Positions 10,415-24,200 of a DNA stretch of 64,000 bases are shown in pieces; the first letter of the stretch is position 1; each line of letters starts with the position of its first letter. A program made the translations under genes and the position numbers. The DNA is from Auanema rhodensis (Eukaryota > Nematoda > Chromadorea > Rhabditida > Rhabditidae): assembly GCA_964057225.1 (NCBI GenBank), contig OZ059899.1, positions 12,560,001 through 12,624,000 of the forward strand, in the 5' to 3' direction. The notes beneath the pieces were generated by a model. The model saw only the letters and a program-made list of their open reading frames with translations, had not been told where the DNA came from and ran no database searches.

Positions 10415-13309
10415 ACCTTAAACACAGATGAACGTCATGGATATAAAATAGACAAAAACATTGAATACAAGATGAAATCGAAAAACGTTAGCCCAAAAAA
10501 TGGAAAAAAGAACAATTAAAGCAGGAATACGTCTAGTGAAATATGTATAACGAATTCAAGAATTTTCAATAAAAATGAAATTGTCCGAAAACAAAACATG
10601 AAAAATGAGAATGAAGGATTAGATATACCGAGAAAGGATAATAGAAAAGACAGATACTACTAGCATGACGAAGATGAGACTGCTGCTGTAGCTGAAGCTA
10701 ATGCTGATGCTGATGCTAATGCTGATGCTGATGCTGATGATGAAGGTGAAACTGATAATGATTCTAATGCTACTCGATGTTTCAGCAGTAGCAGTACTAT
10801 GCAGTACGTTGAAGATGAGCCTTATGTTGCTGAATGCCAAGCAAAGTTGGAAGAAGAGAGAGCAGAAAACAGACAAATAGATGAAGAAATCCAGTAGCAA
10901 CGAAGACGAAATTATGAGAAAAAATGATTTAAGATGGAAAAAGATTGGACGAATAATGAGAAGAAAATGGAATAGAGCAGTATGAAAGAGAAACAAGAGC
11001 AAGCCGCCAGGCAGAGAGTTGAAGAGCAAGAAGGAGAGAGAGAGAGAGAAAGAGAAAAAAGAGAAAAAGAAAGAGAGGGAGAGATAGAGAGCGCGCGAAA
11101 GCGATATAGAGATAGGAATAGATATTGAGATATCAGGGCTGAAAGAGAATCATAATATACTAACCGACGACTTTTGTGCTTGAGCCTGATCAACAATTTT
11201 TCTCATCCAAGGACGTAATTTGTGGAAATTATGACTTTCACAGTGCTCGAGTATGTAGAATAACGGCTTTGCAACTGAAGGACAGAATTCTGGTCGCTCA
11301 TAGAATTGATCATTTAGCCGCGGCAGCACACGGGAGAACCACAATGTCTGAAATGAGAATCAGATGAAGTTTTGCTGGAATCGAAATTAATGAAAGACTA
11401 ATCATACACAACATCAACGATGAGGAAGTTCCTCCTTTATAGAAAACTATAACAGAGGATGATAAAGTGAACCTCACACATACTCCCGGCAATTATGATA
11501 TTGATGATGCAGATGGATTTAAAGGGAAAAATGGTTACCAAAAACTTTTTGTATAGGAATTGTGTCGGAAAAACTTCAAAAACTTGTGCAAGGACAATAC
11601 GTGAGAATGAAGAAATCTAAACGTTACCTCAGGAATATTCGGTAATGCTGCTACAAACGTATGAGAAAGGAAGTGCACAACGTTTGATGGATCAAACACC
11701 TGTCCTATATCATCAAGTTGACGCAAAGCTGATAATGCTGGATCGTTGAAATGCGGTATCTGTAAACAGATGCGTATGATTACGCATGTAATCTGTATGA
11801 ACTGACCAAAGCCAATAGTTGGACTGTGGGCCGAACACGAACATCTTGGCTTAGTACTAGTTGCATAGATTCCTTCAAATGAACACCTAGCTCATCAGCT
11901 ATGCATGTAAGAGCAACATCAAGCTGCAAGTTGAAAGTCATAATTAAACAAATTTAATTAAATTCATAAGAAAATGATAGATATCAAGTTCAAACCTGAT
12001 CAATTATGATTGCATGTGTGTCTAAATTATTTTTTGCATCAATCAGCCGTTTACCGCCTGAAACACATACACATTCATTTCAAAAACTGAGGGGGGAGAA
12101 ACTGAATAACATGTCTTGTCATCATGTGTTCACCGACCTGCATATATCCAACAAATGACCAAACCCAAAGAGAATACATCAGCTGCTGACGTCACATGCG
12201 TCTGATTAGCTCTCAGATATTCAGGAGCCAAAAAATCCAGATCAGGCTGAAGACTAGCCGGAAGCTTTTTCGTCCATGGATAACAGGGATAAACATTCTG
12301 AATATACGTAACGTAAGCATTCACACTATTTCAATTTTCAAATTAAGTTCTTCGAATATGATATGAATATCAGATTTTCATATAAAGACTTCATAATCAA
12401 TATGAACAAAAAACGTATATTTTGTCTCATAAGGCGTCATTTTCACATGCTCAGTCGTAGAGCTTAGAGCTTATTAACTGTGTCATCGAAAAGCCCTTCT
12501 TGAAATATATTCTGGGAGTTTATGATTTTTACATATGTGGTTTTCATCAGCTATCCGAACTTCATAATACTAATAAGTAAAATATGAAACATACGGGCTC
12601 TCGTGCAGCTACAGCAAATGATAATCCAGCTATTTTCCATTGTCTAGACGACGTTACATAGATTGCGGCTGGAGTCAAATTTCCATGAAGGATTTTGGCT
12701 GAATTATGTAAAAAAGCTAATCCATCAATAATCTATAATGATTAATAAATATATTTATTCCGAAGAAAATGATTAAAATTACTTGTAAAATTCCCAATTT
12801 CATTTCCAAACATTCAATTCCATCTTCTATAACCAAATTTTCTAATGTTGTATGGATTGGCTCTGTTGCAAATGCCATCATATCTCTATAAAAATACAAA
12901 ACATTCATAAAGAATCAGCCTTAATACACATAATTAGGTTGTTAATTTCAACTTAATTTATACTTTTCCATATTAAATAATAAAAAAACACGTACTTATT
13001 ATCTTCTAAGGCATGAAGTGAATGCAGAATCCGTGGGTGTGCTAATTGGCACAACTGAGTTACTTCATATCTGCAACATGTCGCATCAGAAACTTGACCG
13101 AGTAGATAAGAAAAACGTCAAGAACATATGATTTCTGATCTTTTTGCCCTTTTGAAAAAACAAAAAAAAGACACAAAGAAAACCGTACTTGAGCAGATCG
13201 ACCAGAGCAAACTTGTTGACACGTCCAATGCGAGGAGGAGCTTTAATATTATTTTTACGTTCAAACACAAACACTGATGCTTCCTGTAAATATGGATAAT
13301 TTACATATA

Positions 13310-13347
<38 letters not shown>

Positions 13348-14773
13348 TTATCATAATTATAATCATAATAATATTATAAATATAATAATAATTATAATTA
13401 ATATTATGTACTTTGAATTATGAATTTGTATAATATCTAATAGATTTGTTTATGTTACTCATTAATCTTTGGACATCATCATTTGATTTTGATGAATATA
13501 TGCATGTTGTATATATGACAACGATGTATAAAGCATATGAAAAGAGGTTTATCAAGAGGTTTTAAGCACAAATATTATGTTTTTTGAATTATTTACTAAC
13601 TATATAGTATATAATAATTATTATATAATATATGTATATTGGAATAAAAAAATTTGAATTATGCTAAAATATTTTAAAATATACATACATATAGTTATGC
13701 AACTATTATAAAGGGTATTGCTTGAATATAAGGACAACACACACACACTCTCCCTCTCTTTCTCTCTCTCACCATACACAACCGCTTTTTGCATCATTTT
13801 TTTCAAAAATAAACTTTTTTTACGTGAATAGATGAATATAATGATTCACGTGATTATTCTAATTTTATAAAATATATAAATTAAACAGTCATTAAATGAA
13901 AATATGTATGAAAATGAATCAATTACGAGAGAGAATTGATAGCCTACGGCAGTTAAGCTGAAGTCTCATGCATCAGCATCATTTTTAGCTTAATCTATGC
14001 AAATTCTTTCATTTTGTATTGAATATTTGTGATTTGTAAACTATTTAAAAACAAATTAACCTTTTCACTAACTAGACTTTTTGCTGCATAAACCTTCCAA
14101 TGAGCTGCTTGAAATCGGTACTCTAGTTGGCCAAATGACTTATCTAATGGCGTCATTCCGCCGGTGGCCGGTGGAGGGCTAACGGCCACCCGGTTCGGAA
14201 CCATCGTCAGTTCCTGAAATAAAAATAATATTAAATGAATAGACATAGTAAAAAAGAAGAGATGGTTGCTGAAATTGATGTGTGAATATAAAGCTCGAAA
14301 AGCTTGATGAAAGACCTTTTTCAGTGTCAATTATGATTTGATCTAGTTAAAAGTTCACTTTTTTATCTTTTTTCTTTCTTTTTTTCAAATGAAAAATAGA
14401 AAGATGAAGAGAGAAATGAGTACAAGGTGAATAAGTGAGTATGAGCAATGAGCATAGAGAGATAGTAATATGATTTACAAGAGGAAAAAGTTGCAAAGAA
14501 AATATAAAAACTTGAATGTATGAGGTATAATTTTGACGAAAACGGATGGAAAGTCTGCTTCATTGCAATGAGACAAGCCATTCAAATGAGGGAGGGAGGG
14601 AGGCTAAGATGAAATGTGAGAAAGTGTAAGAGGTAGAGGTATGATATTGAAGTTCTACTTGTGGGGCAAAGTCATAAAAATAGAAAAAACCCAGAAGTCA
14701 TAGTTCAGAGAGTAATGAAGTATGAGAGATAGAGAGAGAGTAAGAGAGAGTATGAGAAAGAAAGAGAGAGCAA

Positions 14774-14819
<46 letters not shown>

Positions 14820-16348
14820 AATTATGGATAGAAAAAAAGAGAGAAAGGAAGATGAAGAAATGCGAAAGAGGTTGATTGGAAATGAAATCTCAGATTCCGA
14901 GTTCTAATCTATCTTACTCTTCCTAGTTTTGTCCCTTTTTTCTTTCTTTCTCCGATCTCACATTCTCAGCTCATGTAGTAGTATCCTTAATTAAAATTGC
15001 TGTCTCGATGGCTCGTTTAATTTTAGTTTCGCGTGACTTTTCTAGGTTCTCTCTCTCTGTTTTCTCTCTCTCTATACTCATCAGATCATCTAGCAGTCGT
15101 CTCTCTTTTCATTTATCTCTTCCTTTTACTATTTTTTTCTTATTTTTTTTCCTTTTCTTTCATTAACTAATTCATTATTCATTCTATTCTAGTAATTAAC
15201 TTCAAAATGTCTTTGATTTCATTCAACAAACGAAAACTTCTTTTTTGATTTGTGAGCTCATAGTCTGAGTAGATTCATGACAAGCATCAAGTAGCAGCCT
15301 ATTAATGTTCATTCATGATCATCATCTTCATAACGTTTTCGCAACACGAACCACCATCCAAACTGTTATTTTCCATTTGATATTTCTTTTCCTTTCCCTC
15401 TTTCCCCCTCTCTATGAATACATTCAAATCAACCTTTAACAGCACAAAAATCTAAAAAAAAAGTTTTTTTTTCAGCTTTCTAACCTTCTCTATGCTATTC
15501 CTATAGCTTATATATGCTGTTTTCTCTATTCTATTCATTCATAGAAACATTTGAAATTTAAAAACAAAATAATTGAAAATTTGAAAGAAAGAAAGAAAAA
15601 TGAATAAAGTAAATATTACTATTACGTATATATTTGATGAAAATTGAAATAGATGGAAGAAAAATGAAATATGCTGATGATAAAGTGCATCAAGATGAAA
15701 AATTACATAAAGAATCTTATATATATAATTAGAAGATTTTTTCAATAGGCTATGAATAGTTTCAGGTCTAATAGTTAATTAGTTCGCAGCGGAACATCTT
15801 CTACTTCATCAAAATGCTCTCTCTCTCTTTTTCTCTCCCTTCTCTCTCTCTCTTCCTCTCTCTCTCTCTCTATTTTCTATGGGTTAGAAATACATTAAAC
15901 TTCATTTTCTATATGTGGCTTTCTTTTGATTTCTCTACTCATTTCATTCATCTTATTCTGTTCATTCATTTTCTCGTTGCTCAAATACTCCATATAAAGA
16001 TATTTAGATATACATAGTATATAATATATAATATATTAGAAACTGAGATCATAGATTTAGTTATGAAATTCTCTTTTCTTTTCTCAAAGAATACTTCACT
16101 TTCTCTCTCTCTCTCTCTTTCTCTCTCTTTCTTACCCTCCTTCTATAGTTTATACGTATGTTTCACTTTCGTCTCTTGTATTCTCAATAACCATTATACT
16201 CTATAGTATTGAGGTATGAAAGTGTAGGCGTGGTTCATATGAATGATGCTTGTCACAATGATAATCAAATAAAATTGATTGTGTTATTTCAAAATTCATA
16301 AATACAAAACGGATAGACAATATATACTTAAATATATATAAATATATA

Positions 16349-16384
<36 letters not shown>

Positions 16385-17556
16385 TATATGTCTATATATC
16401 TGAGGTCATGTTGCAGGCTAGCAAGCTTGCTGATTATCTCACAAGGCTGTTAGTTCAATACAAATACAACTTGGAATTATTCGAACAAAAACAATACATT
16501 TTACTAGTCAAAACACAGCTATCTTATCGACGAAACAGATTATTCATATAAGTATATTATACTATTGGTATTGCTAATTTGCAAAAGAAACAGAGAACGC
16601 TTGTTCAAGTTCAAACATGTGTTTATCAGAGTTCAGAACAATACTGTGACGTCGTCAGCTTATGATGTAAGTTTTATGTAAAAAAAGTTTGAAAAATAAT
16701 AAATAAATAAATAAAGTCAAAGTATGTTATAACTATTATATGAAGTAATTATTTATATTCACGTAATCTGCGTGAAAAATTATGCATAATCACGTGGATT
16801 ACGTGATAATAATTATGTGTATTCACGTGATCTACGTGTAACATGTACATGTGTAGATAAAGATAAATTTCAATCTCATTTAATAATTTGTTAGACGATA
16901 AACGGCTTGATTGAAAAATGAACGAGAAAAGCTTTCAAAATTTTAAATTAAAGGAAATGAGGTGTTAGAAATTTTGATTTGAAAATATAAAGATAGTTAC
17001 TGAAAATAAAATATTATATATATATATATATATATATAATATGTATAATATATATATTAACGTAATATCCTGATTAGAATATATATAGATATATATATAG
17101 ATATATAGATATTTGTTGTTGTTGTTGTTATTTATTATATAGAATAAATAGTAACGAATTGGAATACACAAATAAACAAATAAAATCATTAGTATATACA
17201 TATAAATATATCGTATATCATATAGTTTCAACATATACATATGTATGTATACATACATACATGGATGTGATGCGCTGATGCTGGTGATATGTTGATTTGC
17301 AGGAAAAATAAAGATTTCGATGCCGAGAGATAATACTATAGACATGTACATTAACATATATTGTATATAGATAAGTGAAAAAAAAAGAAAAAAATACATT
17401 ATTATGAAGAAACATTTGAAGAAAGATGTATGTTATGGATGAATGAATAGATGACAATACTGATTAAAGGACAGAAGATATTATATAAGAGTTGGTGATA
17501 AGTGAGCAAAATGTGTTATAGTAAATAAATGAAATAAGTCAATGAGCAGATGAGGT

Positions 17557-17627
<71 letters not shown>

Positions 17628-18415
17628 GAGAGAGAAAAAAAAAGAGAGAGAGCTAGTATAGAGATTACTATTCGGAATAAGATGAAAAGCTGAAGATAAA
17701 CCTAGATGAATTAAATTCAATTACTATAAATCAGCAGGTATATATACATGAGTTGATGCCATATAATAGAAGCTGTTATAGACGTTGAAATAGTTTGATT
17801 GAAATTACTAAATAGAGTTTTGCAACATATTCGACATATTCATGCACATGTACGTATGTTTCGATGTATGTGCTATGTGCGATTATGAAGTTTGTGCTTT
17901 CGAAGCGTTGACTAGCAGGTGTTCATATGGCAAAAAAAAAAAAGATAAATAGAGAAGAAAAGCAAAAGTAATAATAACTATATAATCAAAAATTAGAAGG
18001 TGAAAGAGAAGAAAGAGCAAAGAAAAACAAGAAAGAGAAGGGAGGGGGGAAGATGAAGAAGTGATAATTCTAAACTGAGAATAGTATAATAGAACTAATA
18101 ATTGGAGCTTATGAACGAAGAGATAAACAGAGAGAGAAAAGGAAACAGCTTAACATACATAGCTCTCTCTTTCAATCTCCCCTCTCTCTCACTTTTATCT
18201 CTTTCTTATTTTTTATGCACATATGTTTCAGATATTGTGACTAAACTTTGAGAAAAAGTTATAAAATCTATGATTAAATAGATGTTCGCGTAATAAAAAA
18301 AATTTAAAAATAAATAAGAGCATTAGGAGATAACAAAGAAGGATTATGATGAATGAGAAATCAGAAATATCATGATTGACGTCGATTGACTAAGAAGAAG
18401 AGTATGGGACTTTAT

Positions 18416-18466
<51 letters not shown>

Positions 18467-19200
18467 GGTAGAAAGATACGAACACGCTTATGGATAAGAG
18501 CTATATTCATTAAGTTCATACATACATATGTATATTTGATATGTATAGATATACATATAGATGTTTCAAAATATCATTTCCGTCAAGAAAAATCAGTTGT
18601 ATTCTATAAAAAGTTTTGGAAACAAAGCGAAAATCACAAAAAATCAAAATGTTTGACTGTAGCATCATCCAGCTGTTTGAGCACATCATGAACATCATGA
18701 ACATCATAAGAAGAAGAAGAAAAAGAGGAAGAAGCAGCTATGTTTTTTCTTAAAAAAAAACGAAAAAACCATTTTTTTTTTGAAAATTAGTTATGCGAGT
18801 TTGGCCATGATGTAGATAGTCTAGCTCACAGATAGCACTCTTTGGAATTCATAATTCTATTCAGGCTGCACTCTCTCTAGCTCTAACTGTCATCTATTAT
18901 CTCTCTTCCCTCTATCTCTCACTCTCTCTCACTCTCTTTCTGTCTTTCACTGACTCCCACCCTCGTATTTCATTCGTTTTGTCTGTTCCTGTATACGTCA
19001 TTTCCAGATGAACTTTGCTGTCCGGCTTCAAAAACGGAAAAGTAAGCTCTTTGTCGTGTAACTGTGTACTACTGTTTGTTTTGAAGTCAATTCATATACA
19101 TTATTCAAGTCTCAAACGGCTAATTGTTACTGGACTGGAGATTGGAGCTTTGGTGGGAGAACAGGGGAAGTTGGAAAAATGGCTTTTAAGTTGAAACAGG

Positions 19201-19238
<38 letters not shown>

Positions 19239-20871
19239 AGCTATTTAAAGAGTTTTGTACAGAACATCCTCCTTTCCAATTACTTGTTTTGAATACAGAA
19301 ACAGATAAATGTGATGAAATATATTTGAAAGCACAACGACGTTCTTCTCTCTTATAAGGTTTGTGATCAAAATAAATTCTAATTAGTTCAAAACCAATGC
19401 TATGCCTTGTGATTATATCCACAAAGAACATGACACATATAGTATGTCACGCGGTACTCAAAACACATTTTCTCTTTTCACTTCAGATCCCTATTGAGAG
19501 AAAAAGAAGCTGCTCAAAATCCTTATTCACATTACATGAACTTAGATTTCTTAAAGTTCAAAAAAAAGCTTCTAATTCTTTTAACTTTACTCTAATCAAG
19601 TTTTAAGTTAATTCATATGTGTTTTTTTTTCTTGGATTCATTTATGACTTGTGTATATTTGGAGCATGATGTGATGAGTGTGATTGGCTAGGGGGCACAA
19701 ATTGCAGAAACGAGCAACGGCAACGGCAGCAGCAGCAGCAGCAGCAGCAGAAGCAGAAACAGAAGCATAAGCAGAAGCAATAGCAATAGCAATAGCATTA
19801 ATATCGAAGCAACAGATGAAAAATTCCAAAAAAAAGCAAAAAAAAAAAAATTTCTATATATAGTTTATAAGTATAGTCATATATTTATAAACAATATGTA
19901 TAACTATATATATATATAGTTAGATATATTTATACATGTATGCTTATAATATAATTGGAAAAATTAAACTTGGAAACAAAAAAAAAAGATAAAAAAATCA
20001 TGAAAATAGGGTACATTTCAACAAATTTTAAGATGAGATTATGATGAAATATGCTATTAGAGGACTAGAAATACTGAATTCAGAAGAAGTTGTGACAGTT
20101 AAAACATCAAAGATTTTTCTACACAAAATATACAGAAGTTTCAGACAATAATGATGACGTAAAGTCTGTAGAAAGCTGATAGAAGAGCTGTTGCTCCGGG
20201 TCATCAGCTTCATCAAATGTAGTCGAAAGGATGAGAAGCTGGGAGTCTATGAGCTGTAGATGAGAAGAAAGACAACACAAATGAGTAACAAGTATGGAAG
20301 AAAAAACTTTTTTTTGTCACAAAACTGGCTACTAACTTCATCCCAAACTCAATAATAGTATATAAAATGAATTGAAATAGCTTAGCAACGAGTTAGAAAA
20401 CAAAAAATTACGGTTTAGCTAAATGATTGGAAAACTTTCCAAAGACACAGACAGAGAGAGAGAGAGAAAGATATAGAAAGATATAGAGAGAGAGAGATAG
20501 AGAGAGATGGTTAGAGAGAGTGTGAATTAGAAAGAGAGAGAAGGTTAGAGAGAGAGTGAATTAGAGAGAAAGAGATGGCTAGAGAGAGAGAGAGAGACTT
20601 CATCAGCCATATAGTATATATACATATATAGAAGCAGAAGTTTTATCGAAATTAGAACAATACAATCAAAAATAAACTAAAAATTGAATGAGAAAACAGC
20701 ATGATCTTGACTAGACAGAGGTAAACTATCTCAGGATTTGTAGCTTGATTTGAAATTTTTGTTTTTTGTACTTAAATCTTGATCTTGTATGATCTATACG
20801 TTGTTTCTTGAGGTAAATAACATAAATAGTAGTCGCTTATAGAAGTTGTTAGCGGGAAAGAGGGTGGAGAC

Positions 20872-20920
<49 letters not shown>

Positions 20921-21687
20921 AGGGAGAGAAAATGAAAGAGGTAAAATGATAGTATGATGGGAGGGGGCAAAGAGACAAAAACTGAAAAGGCGAGAGACTA
21001 CATCCAATTAAAATTTCAATTAATGACATGAGAAAAAGTAAAAGATGATATAAACTGAGAAGAGATGAAGTGAGAATGGCAGGAACGGATGGAGCTTAGG
21101 AGAGAAAAATCAGAAGAAGCTTCTGATGTCTATGAAGTTGATGATAATGATGTGAAGTTGAAGAAAGAAGTGAAATACATGAAAAGAGAATATGCATGAA
21201 AGAATCATCATTTGATTTATCATCATTTACAAGGAAAAATGAAACTGGAAAGACCAAAATGAGAAAAAAGAAAGTCGAAGAGGAGGGGTGAGGAGGAGGT
21301 TGTATGGAGTTGTACAGGAAAGGCTGTGTAGCTCGTCTGAAATTTCATACGACAACGACGACGACAACTACGACGACGACGACGACGACGACGACTAGAA
21401 TTCTTGACGTAGCATTTCCGATTTCTAGTGTCTTGCACAATTTGAAGACGAAGAAGAAGTAAGATTATGATGAGAAAGTGTGGAGGAGGATGACGATGAA
21501 GATCTGCTCTTATACTGGCCTTCAACTGGCTCTAGCCGGCAATACTAACGGAGGGCAGTATATCTCTCATTTCGTATTGTCTATATATAGAATATAAATT
21601 ATTTAAAAAAGGATATATATCATATTCTGTTCATGTGTTTTTGGAAGAGAAACTGAAGAAGAAGAAGAAGGAGACGTTTACGAATCT

Positions 21688-21746
<59 letters not shown>

Positions 21747-22112
21747 TCTCTGCTTTTGGCATTCCGTCTTGAAGTCAGTCAACAAAAAAAGGAATGTGAT
21801 ATTTGTACCTGTGATGATGGCTGATACATTGACATTTCATTCATTTGGACTTCTTTTTTTTTGGGATTTTTCGATATGCCAGTTTCAGCATAAGTGGAAA
21901 GGAGAAACTCTAGATAACAAGAGCGTTGTATGAGCTTTCTCTCTCTTTTTTTTTCTCTCTCTCTCTCTTAAGCTATTAAGAATTGTTAATATTAACTGAA
22001 CTCGTTAATAAAAAGACAATTAACTCATTCATCAATTCAGTCATCTTGATATGCACATGAACTTGTTATAAATGAAAAATAAGTTTAATACAAAAGAATT
22101 TGGGCGACAAAT

Positions 22113-22190
<78 letters not shown>

Positions 22191-22582
22191 AAGAAAAAGA
22201 GATAATGAGAAAAATCTCTCATATGGTGAAGAAGTTCATGTAGTACCTGTATTCGAGCATTTTGAATAAGAAAACCTTAATACTGGTTTACAGTTATTAG
22301 TAATTTTCTTATTTTGTTTTTCAAAAATATAAACAAAGAAAAGACAAAATGGATGTTTTTGTCTGCTCGTTAACAGTCGTACTGATTTTCGTCTCTGATT
22401 TCAACTGCATGGAATGAAAGGAAATGGAACAGCTCATTCCTTAGATATTGAAACGAAATAGAAGATAAAGCTAGAGAATGAGAAGGAGAGAGTGGAAACA
22501 GAAGATTTTGAAATGAAAAGATTCTTAGACTATTTTCCTTTTTCCTGCAGCTTTCTAGTCTATTTTGGCTTCCTTTCTCCAT

Positions 22583-22657
<75 letters not shown>

Positions 22658-23100
22658 CCCTCCCCTCTCTCTCTCTGTTACCTTTATCATTTTTGTTTCT
22701 TCTTCTTATTTCTGTTGCCATTTAAGTCTTTTTGTCTTCAAATTTCTCATTTTTTTCAGCCCGGGAGGAATGACCAATCGGAAGAAGATCTATTTACTTA
22801 GTGTCTCTTTTATAAATGAATATAGTTACTAAAACGAAACACACACACACACAAACACATACACACGCATAACTAGTCGAGGCCAAATGAGAGGAATCGA
22901 GAACGACTACGACGCCGGCATCCCAACATCATGTGGCCGTAGGGCCTCAGGGTAGTTAGTCGAAGGCAATACTTGAATAAGCGACGACGACGTCGGTGAT
23001 GGAAGAGACGGCGTGTAGGACAGAGTTCAGTTCACTTTCTTCCTTTCATCTAATAGTTGCTTTTTTATTTCAAACATGGATTTATATGAACCGGGTCGAT

Positions 23101-23165
<65 letters not shown>

Positions 23166-24164
23166 GAGAGAGAGAGAGAAACAGAGAGAGAAACAGAGAG
23201 AGAGAGAAACAGAGAGAGAGAAAGATTTGTATGTATATATCTTTTGAAGAAGAAATGAAGGTGTTTGTTAGAGAAAGTGGAACGAAGAAAAAATACAGAT
23301 GAAAATATGAGGATATGAGGAAAGAGTTGATAGGAAATAGAGAGAGAGAGAGAGAAATTAAACAATTTAAAAGAAAAAGAAGACGATGAGATTTCTCAAT
23401 AAACAACACATTATAATGGAAATAGACAGTTAGAGAATATGAAAGAATACATGAAAATTGGAGAACAAATGAGATCTAGAGAGATCCGTAAAAGGTACAG
23501 AAAACAGAGGGAAAACTATGAACAACGGATTTGCTCCACAGCGATTACTTCAAGCTGTTACTGCATCGATAATGAGCTTAATCATATTGCTTCAGGCTTT
23601 TTATGTACATGAGTCGATGTAAAGAGACTTCGAGTAAGAAGGGAATATGAATAAGAGAGAGAGAGAGAGAGAGCAAAAGAGAAGAGAAAGCGAGAGAGAT
23701 AGACAGAAGGCGGGGGGGGGGGCTGGTAAAATTTTAGAACATATGCCTTGTATTATCTTAAACTCCTTCTGTTATCAGGGAGAACCTGTTAATACGGACA
23801 GCTGGAAAAGTTTCTCTTTCTCTCTCGTTCTCATTTCTCTTCACCTTTCTCTTCATATACAAGTCTCACTTTTCATCATCTTTCTATTAAAGGGATTGAG
23901 CTAAGCTCGACTGAGAGCGTCGTTGTCGTCGTCGTCGTCAACGAACTTTGGTGACGGCTGTTAACATCGAAGTATAAAATAATTAGACAAGTAACATATC
24001 AATTTTGGAAGAGAAAATAATCTAACTATACGAAGTAAAATCTAATAATTATCAGAAGAAAATACGAGATAACTTTGTTTTTTTTATTCAATTTTTGATG
24101 TTAAAAATTATCAAAAAAGAAAGAGAAAGAAAAAGAAGGAGAGAGAGAGAGAGAGAGAAAGAGG

Positions 24165-24200
<36 letters not shown>

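Noticed and set aside
16400-16475. Possible tRNA-like sequence with a GTTCAATAC element
   Set aside because: No acceptor stem or consistent cloverleaf could be drawn.
22996-23409. Arg/Glu- and Ser/Leu-rich ORFs around the GA tract
   Set aside because: Direct readings of (GA)n and (CT)n; not genes.
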